Shown here: one piece after another, positions 34,187-44,093 of the stretch
How positions within the stretch are numbered: the first letter of the stretch is position 1
Layout of the letters: the number at the start of each line of letters is the position of its first letter
NCBI GenBank assembly: GCA_026398895.1
Contig: JAPLRZ010000028.1
Span: 26,838 to 90,837, forward strand
Source of the DNA: Methylococcales bacterium
GTDB lineage: Bacteria > Pseudomonadota > Gammaproteobacteria > Methylococcales > Methylomonadaceae
Direction: 5' to 3'
Length of the DNA: 64,000 bases
Program-made: the position numbers and the translations under genes
Notes under the pieces: generated by a model
Told to the model about the DNA's origin: nothing
The model's database searches: none
Seen by the model: only the letters and a program-made list of their open reading frames with translations

Positions 34187-35028
34187 AACAGCGATTGTTT
34201 GTAGGCTTGAAAAATACTGTTTACCTTGTGCCAAACTGCACCAACCTTACCATCGGCTACGCGTTGACCGTCTAATTCAACGATAGGAATAATTTCGCGT
34301 GTTGAGCTAGTGACCCAAATTTCAGTCGCGGTTTTTAACGCATTTAAGGAAATGCTATTCTCACGGTGTGGAATATTATTTTTTTCAGCAAGCTCTAAAA
34401 TCACATCACGCGTGATACCCGCTAGAATACTATTAGACTTGGGTGGCGTGACTAACTCGCCATTAATAACGGCAAATACATTACTCGCCGCGCCTTCGGT
34501 GATCAACCCATCACGATTAACTAAAATCGCTTCGGCGCACTCTTGTTCTACTGCTTGTTGGCGTAGCAGAATATTAGCCAGTAAATTAATGGATTTAATA
34601 TTGCAAAACTGCCAGCGACTTTCATCGAGGGTGATAGCTTTTACGCCTGTTTCAAGTCCTGCAAAAGGGACAATATCAGAACACATCGCAAAAATAGTGG
34701 GCTGGATATTTTCTGGAAACGCATGATCTCTTTTCGGTGCGACACCGCGTGTAATCTGCAAATAGATGTATTGATTTTTGCTAACATCCATCAAAGGTTT
34801 AAAAATCTCCAACCATTGCTCGGCACTGTAAGGATTGACCATACGAATCCCTTTCAGACTAGCGATAAGTCTACCTAAATGGGCTTGAAAATGAAATAAA
34901 TTGCCAAAATAACAGGGGATGACTTCATAAATACCGTCACCAAATAAAAACCCACGATCCATGACCGATATTTGCGCTTGGTCTAACGGCAGGTATTGAC
35001 CGTTTAAATAGACTATTTTACTTGTCAT
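34183..35028 (-). CDS. dat: D-amino-acid aminotransferase
   Basis: 281 residues, PLP fold type IV. Lys145 (NIKSINLL) binds PLP; DRGFLFGDGIYEV at the N-terminus and EGAASNVF later are family motifs. It makes D-glutamate or D-alanine for peptidoglycan. It lies between dacC (11-base overlap) and ybeD (4-base overlap), the standard arrangement. Confidence 0.92.
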   Translation of the reverse strand: MTSKIVYLNGQYLPLDQAQISVMDRGFLFGDGIYEVIPCYFGNLFHFQAHLGRLIASLKGIRMVNPYSAEQWLEIFKPLMDVSKNQYIYLQITRGVAPKRDHAFPENIQPTIFAMCSDIVPFAGLETGVKAITLDESRWQFCNIKSINLLANILLRQQAVEQECAEAILVNRDGLITEGAASNVFAVINGELVTPPKSNSILAGITRDVILELAEKNNIPHRENSISLNALKTATEIWVTSSTREIIPIVELDGQRVADGKVGAVWHKVNSIFQAYKQSLL

Positions 35029-36184
35029 CTGATTTCTCCATCATCATCATAATACTGTCGTAAGCACGGTACAAAATATTGCCTTTTTCTACTGACTTTA
35101 AAGCGATTAAGTCTTTTTGCGAGACTATTTCACCTTTAAGCTCAACATTCACCGAACCGTACTTATCGCCTTCTTTAACAGGGGCAGCAATTTTTTTATC
35201 GACCACAATCGTGGCTTTTAGCTCGTTATAATGACGGCGGGGAATAGTGGCATAAAGGTCTTCCGCTAAACCTAGCGGTATTGTGTTTTCCGCACCTTTC
35301 CATAATTTTGCGTCTTTTAACGGTTTTTTGCCTTCGTACAAACGATGCGATTCAAAAAACCGAAAGCCGTAGTTTAATAATTTTTGGTTTTCGTCGGCAC
35401 GCGCTTTGGAACTTTTTGTTCCCATCACCACCGAAATCAGGCGCATTCCTTCGCGTAACGAAGAAGCGACTAAACAATAACCCGCATCATCGGTAAATCC
35501 AGTTTTAACACCATCAACCGATTCATCACGACCTAGCAATAAATTACGGTTATGCTGAACAATTTTGTTGAAGGTAAATTCTTTTTGTGAAAACCAAGGA
35601 TAGTATTCGGGAAACTCTTTGATTAATGCACTGGTGAGCGTGGTTAAATCACGCGCGGTGGTGTAGTGATTTTCAATCGGTAGCCCATCACTGTTTTGAA
35701 AATGGGTGTTTTTCATGCCCAGTTGCGCAGCTTGTTGATTCATCATATCAGCAAAGGTACTTTCTTGAGTGGCGATATGTTCAGCTAAAGCAATGCTGGC
35801 ATCATTACCTGATTGAATAATGATACCTTTTAATAGGTCTTCAACTTTAACTTGCTGTTTGACTTCAAGAAACATACGCGAACCAGAGGCATCACGCGCT
35901 CTTTGACTGATAGTCGCTAGATCTGTGAGATGTAAATGCCCTTTACTGATTTCTTTTAACGCCACATAAACCGTCATAATCTTGGTTAGACTTGCGGGAG
36001 CGAGCTTAGTATCGGCATTGTTCTCGGCTAATACTTTGCCAGTGTGGAAATCTTGTAGAATATAAGCACTCGCCGCGATAGTTGGCGCGGCGGGTGTTAA
36101 GGATTCAGCGGTTTCTGCATTTGCCTGAAAGGCGACAGTGAATAAAAAAAATAAAAACGGGATAAAACTCTTAAAAAGTGTCAT
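35018..36184 (-). CDS. dacC: D-alanyl-D-alanine carboxypeptidase (PBP5/6 type)
   Basis: 388 residues from the ATG at 36184 (an ATG at 36202 would add six). A signal peptide ends FQANA. The serine-peptidase triad motifs are SLTK (Ser65), SGN and KTG (DGVKTGFTDDAG). A C-terminal beta domain and an amphipathic end (DSIMMMMEKSD) anchor it at the inner membrane. It trims pentapeptides to tetrapeptides. Confidence 0.94.
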   Translation of the reverse strand: MTLFKSFIPFLFFLFTVAFQANAETAESLTPAAPTIAASAYILQDFHTGKVLAENNADTKLAPASLTKIMTVYVALKEISKGHLHLTDLATISQRARDASGSRMFLEVKQQVKVEDLLKGIIIQSGNDASIALAEHIATQESTFADMMNQQAAQLGMKNTHFQNSDGLPIENHYTTARDLTTLTSALIKEFPEYYPWFSQKEFTFNKIVQHNRNLLLGRDESVDGVKTGFTDDAGYCLVASSLREGMRLISVVMGTKSSKARADENQKLLNYGFRFFESHRLYEGKKPLKDAKLWKGAENTIPLGLAEDLYATIPRRHYNELKATIVVDKKIAAPVKEGDKYGSVNVELKGEIVSQKDLIALKSVEKGNILYRAYDSIMMMMEKSDDK

Positions 36185-36264
36185 TTCTAGTTGTGGACTC
36201 AATAAAACATGGCGTTATTGTATCATGCGTGTTTTATGTTTGTTGGCTTGCCTGTCGATAAAAA

Positions 36265-36780
36265 TTAATTCATAGCTAGAGGCGTGATTTTTATTTGTCC
36301 AGAACCGCCTTCAATGCCCAGTTTCTCTGCCGCAGCGGAAGAAAGATCCAGCATCTTATTGCTATGAAAAGGACCTCTATCATTAATGCGAACAACCACG
36401 CTACGATTATTGCGTAAATTGGTGACTTCAACATAAGAGCGCAACGGCAACGTTTTGTGTGCAGCGGTTAGCGCGTACATATCATAAGGTTCACCACTTG
36501 CTGTTTTTCTACCATGAAGCCTTTCACTGTACAAAGAAGCACCACCTGAATGAGAGTCGCTTGATGCCAGCTCATCATCAAATCTGTGTCTATGGTTTGT
36601 TAGCGCGTAATGCGTGGTGTGTGAGTGTTTTGAATGGCTTTTTGAAGAAGAACTGGTTTTATGTGCTGTGGCTGGATGCTTAGAATGACTGCTAATCGAG
36701 TGGTGTTTAGCCGCCTCAGCTGTTGAGACAGAACTACATAAAACAATTGTTGAAATCGCTAACTTGACTTTATTTTTCAT
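36265..36780 (-). CDS. RlpA-like septal ring lytic transglycosylase
   Basis: 171 residues: a signal peptide (ending STAEA), a low-complexity Ser/His/Lys linker (about 25-75) and a double-psi beta-barrel domain with [40 protein letters not shown] and RINDRGPF, the RlpA hallmark. There is no SPOR domain, unlike full-length RlpA, and no lipobox. The His-rich linker is unusual and could bind metal. Confidence 0.88.
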   Translation of the reverse strand: MKNKVKLAISTIVLCSSVSTAEAAKHHSISSHSKHPATAHKTSSSSKSHSKHSHTTHYALTNHRHRFDDELASSDSHSGGASLYSERLHGRKTASGEPYDMYALTAAHKTLPLRSYVEVTNLRNNRSVVVRINDRGPFHSNKMLDLSSAAAEKLGIEGGSGQIKITPLAMN

Positions 36781-37129
36781 GGGAAAACCTCTGTTTATTT
36801 AAAATCGCTCGTCAATAACTGGTTGTCAGTTACTTTGTACAAAGCCCTGTGGTTATTCAAAAATGACAATCATCCACAGTGCTTTATCTTGTTATAGTCC
36901 TTTTAAAGGCAGTGGTTTACCCTCAACCTGAGTTAATTCTAACGTAGCAAGTCTTAAACTAGCCTTAATGGCAACTTTTTTGGTATTATTTAACTAATTT
37001 AGGGTGTTACTGATTACAGAAATTATAAAAATGAATGCCCGCTAATCGCTGGACTTTCAAGACCTTGCTCATTATGATGCTAACTGTGCCGTCTGTGTAG
37101 ACGGATTCACCAACAAACTGGAGGCTTTT
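36781..37129. other. Intergenic region without recognisable features
   Basis: About 350 bases between divergent rlpA-like and bcp genes. I see no open frame, riboswitch or clear hairpin family. Promoters for both genes should lie here, but none matches well enough to mark. Confidence 0.4.
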
Positions 37130-37594
<465 letters not shown>

Positions 37595-37618
37595 TATTTT
37601 GATTAGCTATGTAGCTAT

Positions 37619-37733
37619 GTAGGTCGGAATAAGCCTGTTTGAGCAAAAGCGAAAACAGGTGTTTCCGACAAACGGCGGTGTTGTCAGAAACGCCCACCCC
37701 GCGCTACGCTTGGGTAGGCTTATTCTGACCTAC
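37619..37733. repeat. GTAGGTCGGAATAAG element (family E), copy 2
   Basis: A 115-bp unit closely matching 32709-32824. Its right end is the base before the stop codon of rnd, so it fills the whole gap between the convergent bcp and rnd genes and may act as their terminator. Confidence 0.85.
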
Positions 37734-38891
37734 TCAACCATTGGCAATAATCGATAACCGATCCGCTTCAATTCCCAGCAATAACTCGCCTTTTAACAAG
37801 CCGACTAATTCACGTCCAGCCATAGCGTATCGCCAGCCGTGGAGTAATGGGCATTCCTCATCACCGTTAAATAATAAGGCTTCTAGGTCTTTGCGTGAGG
37901 CGAGAATAGTCGGGTTTAATTCGTTTTCTTCAGCTCTTATTCTGACCAAAGCCGTTAGAATGTCCAATATCGCTTCTTGTTGCTGAGTCTTTTTAGCAGG
38001 GCGGTCTTTAATCGTTAACGCGATGGGGGGGCGATTTTTAGCGATGGTTATTAATTGACACAATTCTTTGCCATAACGCTGCACTGCGCGTTCATTGATA
38101 CCGCGTACTGCCGCTAAATCAGTGACCGATTCAGGTTGTAGCTTGGCTATATCAAACAGTAATTCATCACGCAATAGCCAATTTTTCGGTCTATCTTCGG
38201 CTTGAGCGGTTTTTTCACGCCACTCGGCGACGGTTTGAATAATAGATAATTGTTTGCCCGTTAATTTATTTTGCCCTTTAATTCGTAGCCACGCTTTTTC
38301 TGGCTGCACTTGGTAATGAGCAGGATTGCTCAGTTCAGCGAAGTCTTGGGTTAACCAATCAATACGCCCTAGCTCCGTTAATTTCTGGGTCATGATTTGA
38401 TAAATCTGACAAAGATAAATGACATCATCAGCAGCATAGTCGATTTCATCAGTGCTTAAAGGGCGTTTACTCCAATCAGCACGGGTATGAGCTTTGCTTA
38501 AATTAATATTTAAAAAACTAGAAACCAACATGGCATAACCAGGATTATCTTGAAAACCTAACAGCGGCGCGGCGATTTGGGTATCAAACACGGGTTCGGG
38601 CAATTTGCCTGTGATTTGGTAAAAGATTTCTAAATCTTGACGGCACGAATGAAACACCTTAACGATAGCGGGGTTATAAATCGCCTCAAACAAAGTGCTT
38701 AAATCTGGTAAAGCAATCGGATCAACACAGGCAACCCAATCAAGCGTGGCAATTTGCAATAAACAAAACTTGGGGTAATAGGTTTTTTCGCGCAAAAACT
38801 CAGTGTCTAAAGCTATCCACGTCGCTTGTTGTATTTGTTCACACAGCTTAGGTAATTGGTCGGGACGGTTAATGTATTGAATGGGAGTCAT
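37734..38891 (-). CDS. rnd: Ribonuclease D
   Basis: 385 residues from the ATG at 38891 (AGGAACG just upstream); earlier starts would run through a repeat. DEDD exonuclease motifs: ALDTEFLREKTYYP, FHSCRQDLEIF, and YAADDVIYL. Two HRDC-like helical domains follow, as in E. coli Rnd (375 aa). It trims the 3' ends of tRNA and other RNAs. Confidence 0.95.
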   Translation of the reverse strand: MTPIQYINRPDQLPKLCEQIQQATWIALDTEFLREKTYYPKFCLLQIATLDWVACVDPIALPDLSTLFEAIYNPAIVKVFHSCRQDLEIFYQITGKLPEPVFDTQIAAPLLGFQDNPGYAMLVSSFLNINLSKAHTRADWSKRPLSTDEIDYAADDVIYLCQIYQIMTQKLTELGRIDWLTQDFAELSNPAHYQVQPEKAWLRIKGQNKLTGKQLSIIQTVAEWREKTAQAEDRPKNWLLRDELLFDIAKLQPESVTDLAAVRGINERAVQRYGKELCQLITIAKNRPPIALTIKDRPAKKTQQQEAILDILTALVRIRAEENELNPTILASRKDLEALLFNGDEECPLLHGWRYAMAGRELVGLLKGELLLGIEADRLSIIANG

Positions 38892-38919
38892 AGCGTTCCT
38901 TGTGCTGATTAAAATAAGC

Positions 38920-38975
38920 GGAGTAAAAACAGCTTTAGCTGTTTTTCTAGCCAATAGCTAACGCTATTGGACTCC
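38920..38975. repeat. GGAGT-two-hairpin element (family B), copy 4
   Basis: A 56-bp unit from GGAGT to ACTCC. Its reverse complement matches 16682-16735 at almost every base, including the CTAG spacer between the hairpins. Located between ttcA and rnd on the minus strand. Confidence 0.88.
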
Positions 38976-38978
38976 TGA

Positions 38979-39812
38979 TTATGCCAGTATATCTAAACCC
39001 GCCGATTCTGAATCGAATTCTTGTTCACGACCTAACATCAAGCTCGTAAAATCAAACAGTTTTGTATCCGCTAATTGCGAAGGCGCGACATTTTTTAAGC
39101 TGGTAAAGATAGTTTCCAAGCGACCAGGGAATTGTTTATCCCACGTTTTTAGCATCACCTTCATGGCTTGACGTTGCAAGTTTTCTTGTGAACCGCACAG
39201 ATTACAGGGAATAATTGGAAAATCTTTAAACGCAGCAAAGCGTTCAATGTCTTTTTCACGCGTGTATGCCAACGGTCTAATGATGATGTTTTTCTTATCA
39301 TCACTCAATAATTTAGGCGGCATAGCTTTGAGTTTACCACCGTAAAAAATATTCAGAAAAAAGGTTTCTAAAATATCGTCACGGTGATGACCCAAAGCGA
39401 TTTTAGTCACGCCATTCGCTTCGGCATAGCCGTATAACGTACCGCGCCGTAACCGTGAACACAGCCCGCAAGTGGTCTGCCCTTCAGGAATCACGCGCTT
39501 CACCACGCTGTAAGTGTCTTTTTCAATAACATGATACGGCACACCCAACGATTCCAGATATTCAGGCAAAACGTGTTCAGGAAAATTAGGCTGCTTCTGG
39601 TCTAAATTGACGGCAATGAGTTCAAAATCCACAGGCGCGGTTTTTTGTAAATTCATCAACACATCAAGCATAGTAAACGAATCTTTACCGCCTGATAAAC
39701 ACACCATGATTTTGTCGCCATTCTCTATCATGTTGTAATCGGCAATGGCATCACCGACCGTGTGACGTAAACGTTTTTGGAGTTTGTTAAATTGGTAACG
39801 AGTTTTTTGCAT
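38979..39812 (-). CDS. ttcA: tRNA 2-thiocytidine synthetase TtcA
   Basis: 277 residues from the ATG at 39812. The PP-loop is SGGKDS, and the iron-sulfur cysteines are in CGLC and CNLC, with [14 protein letters not shown]. TtcA thiolates C32 of tRNA. Upstream starts run through a GTAGGGTACGC palindrome at 39821 and are unlikely. No Shine-Dalgarno site is obvious because of that repeat. Confidence 0.94.
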   Translation of the reverse strand: MQKTRYQFNKLQKRLRHTVGDAIADYNMIENGDKIMVCLSGGKDSFTMLDVLMNLQKTAPVDFELIAVNLDQKQPNFPEHVLPEYLESLGVPYHVIEKDTYSVVKRVIPEGQTTCGLCSRLRRGTLYGYAEANGVTKIALGHHRDDILETFFLNIFYGGKLKAMPPKLLSDDKKNIIIRPLAYTREKDIERFAAFKDFPIIPCNLCGSQENLQRQAMKVMLKTWDKQFPGRLETIFTSLKNVAPSQLADTKLFDFTSLMLGREQEFDSESAGLDILA

Positions 39813-39820
39813 GGGGTTTA

Positions 39821-39840
39821 GTAGGGTACGCTGTGCGTAC
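39821..39840. repeat. GTAGGGTACGC palindrome upstream of ttcA
   Basis: GTAGGGTACGCTGTGCGTAC is nine bases from the ttcA start. A second, related GTGTGCAATGCACAC palindrome follows at about 39872-39886. Confidence 0.5.
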
Positions 39841-39895
39841 CAATAGTTATTTGTGTGTGATATGAATAAAAGTGTGCAATGCACACCCTGTTTAA

Positions 39896-40084
39896 TTACT
39901 TGACTGGTTTTACACCTAAATCTTTACAGATTTTATTGGCTAGAATATCACTAATCTCACTGTGACGTGGAATGGCAAAACGTCTATTTTGCAGAGGATT
40001 TTGCCACCATGAATGTCGTCCACCCTCTCTTAATAATTCACAGCCTTGTGCGTTTAAATATCTAATGAATTCTGAACGCTTCAT
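39896..40084 (-). CDS. hicA: HicA-type mRNA interferase toxin
   Basis: 62 residues: [20 protein letters not shown] followed by GRHSWW with the catalytic His24, and IPRHSEIS. HicA is a double-stranded-RNA-binding-fold toxin that cuts mRNA. It overlaps hicB by four bases, with the antitoxin gene first. Confidence 0.92.
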   Translation of the reverse strand: MKRSEFIRYLNAQGCELLREGGRHSWWQNPLQNRRFAIPRHSEISDILANKICKDLGVKPVK

Positions 40085-40293
40085 AATGCAATACGTTCTT
40101 CTCGATAATCAGACCCTGCACACATAATCGCCTCTTCACGATTAAATATTAAGGCTTCCTGTAAGGTTATTTTTAAACTTTCCAGTAATTCAGGGTAAGT
40201 CGTTTCTTGGCAATTCACGCCTTGAATTTCTTCAATCCAACCTATCCACCAATCGCCATCTTGTTTTATTACTGCGGTATATTCGTTGCTCAT
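40081..40293 (-). CDS. hicB: HicB-type antitoxin
   Basis: 70 residues: EYTAVIKQDGDWWIGWIEEI and GVNCQETTYPELLESLKITL are the partial RNase H fold of HicB. There is no added DNA-binding domain, so autoregulation would need another factor. Antitoxin before toxin is one of the two known hic orders. Confidence 0.9.
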   Translation of the reverse strand: MSNEYTAVIKQDGDWWIGWIEEIQGVNCQETTYPELLESLKITLQEALIFNREEAIMCAGSDYREERIAL

Positions 40294-40377
40294 GATGTTT
40301 TAGTAAGTTTTAAATGGTTGGGGTTTTGATGGGCTTCGTACCTCATCCTATTACACTACGCTCACACTATTAATAAT

Positions 40378-40491
40378 TTGACATCCTCCCCCGCCTAAAG
40401 AGCGGGGGATTCCTGATATAACTCAGGAGCAAGCGTGTATCGCTACTACTTGCTGGTTTCTGCTGCTGACGGCATTATTGCACCGTTCACT
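40378..40491 (-). ncRNA. Right end and probable omega-RNA scaffold of the TnpB element
   Basis: Past the tnpB stop (minus direction) the sequence ends with a GAATCCCCCGCTCTTTAGGC hairpin closed by GGGGGAGGATGTCAA at 40378. This is a typical right end of IS200/IS605-group elements. In TnpB systems the omega-RNA ends here and the following 16-20 bases outside (minus strand, starting ATTATTAATAGTGTG) act as guide. Another hairpin lies within 40430-40490. Confidence 0.65.
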
Positions 40492-41652
40492 TCACAGAAT
40501 AGCCCCCGATAGACCTCGGGTTAGTATATTTATTGCACCGACTACGTCAGCATTGTTTTCATAGCCACAACCCACGCCAACAAATTCAGCTTGTGTCAGT
40601 CGATTTGCTTTATCGGTGTGATGACAACGTGGGCATTTTTGACTGGTGTACTGCGGCGGTACTTTGATTAAAAGCCCGCCGTTCCAGTCTTGTTTGTAGG
40701 CTAACATCTCAAAAAACAATCCCCAGCCTTGGTCGAGGATGGACTTATTAAAGCCCGATTTTTGTTTGACTCCTGAGCGTGTCGAAGGGTTGAGTTTTGC
40801 CGCTTTGCTCATGTTGTTAATCTTCAAATCTTCTATGACAATCACCGCTTGGTTTTCGCAGATTTCAGTAGAGATTTTATGAAGGGTGTCATGACGAGCC
40901 GCCGCTATCTTTTCATGGTGCTGGGTGATTTTGGCTTTTTGTTTGAGCCAGTTTTTTGAAAACTTCCTTTTGTGTTTTAGCTTGCGTTGCAAGGTGGCTA
41001 ATTTTTCAGCCGATTTTTTAAAACTATTCAACGGTTCAAAAAATGCCCCATCTGACAAGGTGGCAAACCGTTTCACGCCCATATCAATACCGATAGCAGA
41101 CGTGGATGTGTGTTCAAGGATGTTCGCTTCGTATTCGACTTGAATTGAAACGTACCACTGTTTGCCTTTGCGACTCACTGTCACATTTTTTGGCGTACCA
41201 ATGATTTTGCGGCTATTGCGATAGCGTACCCAGCCCACTTTAGGCAAAAATACCTGATTCGCTGGTTGATCGATTTTAAAACCTTGTGGATAACGGAATT
41301 TATCGGCGTTGGATTGACCTTTGCGTTTAAAAACAGGTAGCCGTTTAAGTGGCTGATTTTTGTCGAACGCGTCTTTAAAGGCTTTGTCTAAGTCCATCAG
41401 TTTTTGCTGTAAAACCTGCGAGGGCAAGTCTTTTAAAAAACCATATTCGTCAGAATTTTTCCACAGCTTTGACCAAAAATCCAGTTCGTCATAGCGCAAA
41501 ATAGGCTGTTTTTTGTTCAATCTATCCAAATTTAACGCAAGAGCTTTGTTCCAAACAAAACGACACCCGCCCGTGTACATGACTAACTTTTGGTTAGTTT
41601 CTGGCGTGAGATTCAACCTAAACTTAAAGGCTTTGCGACTCGTTTTGTTCAT
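40492..41652 (-). CDS. tnpB: Stand-alone TnpB (IS200/IS605 group), zinc site damaged
   Basis: 386 residues. RuvC residues are all present: Asp190 (GIDMGVKRFA), Glu274 (VIVIEDLKI) and Asp369 (NNADVVGAINIL). The zinc finger should be C-x2-C...C-x2-C; Cys340, Cys343 and Cys362 are present, but position 359 is Gly (EFVGVGCGYE), so one ligand is lost. TnpB is an RNA-guided nuclease that helps the element persist. No tnpA is present, so movement would need another copy. Residues 288-294 (NPSTRSG) are encoded by a CTTCGACACGCTCAGG-type sequence that resembles a scattered repeat. Confidence 0.9.
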   Translation of the reverse strand: MNKTSRKAFKFRLNLTPETNQKLVMYTGGCRFVWNKALALNLDRLNKKQPILRYDELDFWSKLWKNSDEYGFLKDLPSQVLQQKLMDLDKAFKDAFDKNQPLKRLPVFKRKGQSNADKFRYPQGFKIDQPANQVFLPKVGWVRYRNSRKIIGTPKNVTVSRKGKQWYVSIQVEYEANILEHTSTSAIGIDMGVKRFATLSDGAFFEPLNSFKKSAEKLATLQRKLKHKRKFSKNWLKQKAKITQHHEKIAAARHDTLHKISTEICENQAVIVIEDLKINNMSKAAKLNPSTRSGVKQKSGFNKSILDQGWGLFFEMLAYKQDWNGGLLIKVPPQYTSQKCPRCHHTDKANRLTQAEFVGVGCGYENNADVVGAINILTRGLSGAIL

Positions 41653-41735
41653 GTGTGCAGTCTAGCATAAGGCGGCTATCGCCGCCGCGCTATTCATCCC
41701 CGCCCTAAAGAGGCGGGGTTTTTCGCGCATCTGGA
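41653..41735 (-). mobile_element. Left end of the TnpB element
   Basis: Upstream of tnpB are GGCGGC-GATA-GCCGCC and CCCCGCC-TCTTTA-GGGCGGGG hairpins (minus strand). The second mirrors the hairpin at the right end. The complete element would span about 40378-41735. Terminal cleavage sites cannot be fixed without other copies. Confidence 0.6.
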
Positions 41736-41821
41736 TAAACCTACAAGTTAATTAATCTATAAGTAGATGAACAAAAGTTTTCTGGTAAGTTCTTAGTAAC
41801 AAATAAGGATGTATTGCTTAA

Positions 41822-41859
41822 CGGCTTTGCCTGACTTTGCAAGCAAAGCTTGCACTCCA
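41822..41859. repeat. Family B element, right part
   Basis: GGCTTTGCCTG followed by GCAAGC-AAA-GCTTGC and ACTCC: the second hairpin and end of a 6610-type element, with the first hairpin eroded. Lies between the TnpB element and pqiB. Confidence 0.6.
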
Positions 41860-41874
41860 GCGTGGACGAAAATA

Positions 41875-43482
41875 TCACTGCTCTTTTTTACCACGAATTA
41901 AAGAATCAGGGTGTTGTTCTAAATAATTGGTGAGTTGTTTTACTGAGCTGGCGGTTTGCGTGAGTTGTTGCAGTAATTGATTTAGCTCAAACTGTGCGGT
42001 TGAGCCAGGCTCTAAGGTGCTTAATACTTGTTGTGCTGAACTCATGGTTTTATCAGCGGTTTTTAGGGTGTTGTCAGCATTTCCAAGTGTGCCTTTAGCG
42101 GTGACCAAGGTGTTGGTTGCTGCTTTGGATGTGCCTTGTAAGGATACGAGGGTTTTGTCAATTTCATCAGCCATTGTTTCCAGTGGTAGTTTGGAAATTT
42201 TGTCCATGATGACTTGTGCAGAATTAGTAAATTGATCTAAAGTATTGGGTGTCGTTGGAAATTCTGGATAGCCTGTCACATTATCGTGGCTAATTACTTT
42301 GCTTTTTGGAAACATATCGATAGCAACAAATAGCTGTCCTGTCAGTAGGCTGCCTGTTTGTAATTGGGCGCGTAAGCCTTTGGCAATTAAGTAGGCGAGC
42401 CTATCTTTAGCCGTTAAATGTTCCGCTGCATTGATTTTTTTAATGCGATCAGGCTCAAGTTCAACGATGACAGGAATGTGAATATCAGTCGTTTTATCAT
42501 CGAGTTCTAGGGTGATGTCGGTCACTTTACCAACAGGGATACCGCGTAATAATACAGGCGCACCGACCGCTAAACCACGCACGGAACTCTCAAAATACAT
42601 AACCAATTTGATGGTTTGGTGATAAATCATTTGAGTTGATTGATCGTAATTATCGAACAGTTGAAACGCTGTGTTTTCAGGTACGTTCTCCTCCTTCTTT
42701 TGGTCATTGGAGGGATTACGAAACGCAATGCCACCACTCAATAACGATACTAAAGGCCCTGTTCTCACTTTAAAACCATCGGCACCCGCAGATAAATCAA
42801 TGCCACTGTCTATCCAAAACAGAGTGTCTTTGCGAATAAATTGGTCATAAGGGGCGTTGATGAAAATAGTTAATTTGATATTATCAGCGTTGTCCGCTAA
42901 TTCATAATTGAGTATCTCGCCTACGGTGATGCCATGAAAGCTAATCGGTGTTCCAGAACGCATAGAGCCGACATTAGTGGCTTCAAGAATAAACTGCCTG
43001 CCTTTCTCATTGGTTTTTAATGCAGGCGGTATGGAGAGTCCGATAAAATTTCGTTCTTGATTACCTTTTTCAGGTTTAATTGCTATGTAAGCACCAGACA
43101 GCAAAGTACTCAAACCAGAGACACCGCCTAAGCCAACTTGCGGTCTGACTACCCAAAACTGGGTATTTTTTGTTAAATATCCGTGGGTATCTTTATTCAT
43201 TTGGGCAGTGACTTGAATGGTCGTTAAATCTTTATTAATGGAAATAGCAGAGACCTTGCCAATTTCCACATCCAAGTATTTTATTTTAGTTTTATCAACT
43301 TCCAAACCGTCGGCGGTAGAAAAAACGATGGTAATCTCTGGTCCTTTTTCTGATAGGTTTTTATAAATAAGCCAGCCAGTGACCAATAAAGCGCACAAAG
43401 GTAATAACCAAATTAACGGTAATTCACGCTTTTTATTGATAACAGCATCAGCCGCTTCGAGTGGATCGATCAAATCAGTCAT
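41875..43482 (-). CDS. pqiB: PqiB-type protein with three MCE domains
   Basis: 535 residues. One N-terminal membrane segment (about 21-40: LIWLLPLCALLVTGWLIY) is followed by three MCE domains (starting near 47, 158 and 289) and a long helical C-terminus. PqiB forms a stacked tube that carries lipid across the periplasm. Last gene of a three-gene unit, overlapping the upstream pqiA half by four bases. Confidence 0.93.
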   Translation of the reverse strand: MTDLIDPLEAADAVINKKRELPLIWLLPLCALLVTGWLIYKNLSEKGPEITIVFSTADGLEVDKTKIKYLDVEIGKVSAISINKDLTTIQVTAQMNKDTHGYLTKNTQFWVVRPQVGLGGVSGLSTLLSGAYIAIKPEKGNQERNFIGLSIPPALKTNEKGRQFILEATNVGSMRSGTPISFHGITVGEILNYELADNADNIKLTIFINAPYDQFIRKDTLFWIDSGIDLSAGADGFKVRTGPLVSLLSGGIAFRNPSNDQKKEENVPENTAFQLFDNYDQSTQMIYHQTIKLVMYFESSVRGLAVGAPVLLRGIPVGKVTDITLELDDKTTDIHIPVIVELEPDRIKKINAAEHLTAKDRLAYLIAKGLRAQLQTGSLLTGQLFVAIDMFPKSKVISHDNVTGYPEFPTTPNTLDQFTNSAQVIMDKISKLPLETMADEIDKTLVSLQGTSKAATNTLVTAKGTLGNADNTLKTADKTMSSAQQVLSTLEPGSTAQFELNQLLQQLTQTASSVKQLTNYLEQHPDSLIRGKKEQ

Positions 43483-44093
43483 AAGTTTTGTTGGTTATCC
43501 CAAAGTAAGCGTGGATCAAAATTTTCAGCAGCAAACATAGTTAATATCACCACAGCAGCAAAGGCGGTTGCCGCAGGCCCTGCAATAATCTGTACACCGT
43601 TAAAATTAACTAAATCGACCAGAATGGAAATCATAAAAATATCGAGCATTGACCATCGCCCGACAAAAGCAATGACACGATACATTGTTGTCCAGCGACG
43701 CGCATTTACTTGCCAGCGAAAATGCGCACATAGTAATAGCAGGCTGATGCCTATCAGCTTTGACGACGGCACGAGAATACTCGCTACTAATACCAGCAAT
43801 CCAATGGGTATCATGCCACTGTCTATTAATTCAACAATACCGCCTGCAATCGTATTTGGCTCGCCCACGCCGAATTGATTAACGATCATAATGGGGAAAA
43901 TATTGGCGGGAATATACAGTAAAAAACTACTGAGCAATAAGGCGGTGGTGCGTTGCAAGCTATGAGGGTGTCGTGCGTGTAGAGGACTGTCACAACGCGG
44001 ACAAGAGGATGGCTGATTAACCGTTTTTACCAAGTAACCACAGTCGTGGCAGCGGATAAAACCTTGGCTTAGTGCATTCGCTTTAGCTTGCAT
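43479..44093 (-). CDS. PqiA half protein (second)
   Basis: 204 residues. A rubredoxin-like zinc site (CHDCGYLVK...CPRCDSPL) at residues 17-37 precedes four membrane segments. Canonical E. coli PqiA (417 aa) contains two such halves in one chain; here the halves are separate genes overlapping by 11 bases. Inner-membrane partner of PqiB. Confidence 0.88.
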   Translation of the reverse strand: MQAKANALSQGFIRCHDCGYLVKTVNQPSSCPRCDSPLHARHPHSLQRTTALLLSSFLLYIPANIFPIMIVNQFGVGEPNTIAGGIVELIDSGMIPIGLLVLVASILVPSSKLIGISLLLLCAHFRWQVNARRWTTMYRVIAFVGRWSMLDIFMISILVDLVNFNGVQIIAGPAATAFAAVVILTMFAAENFDPRLLWDNQQNL

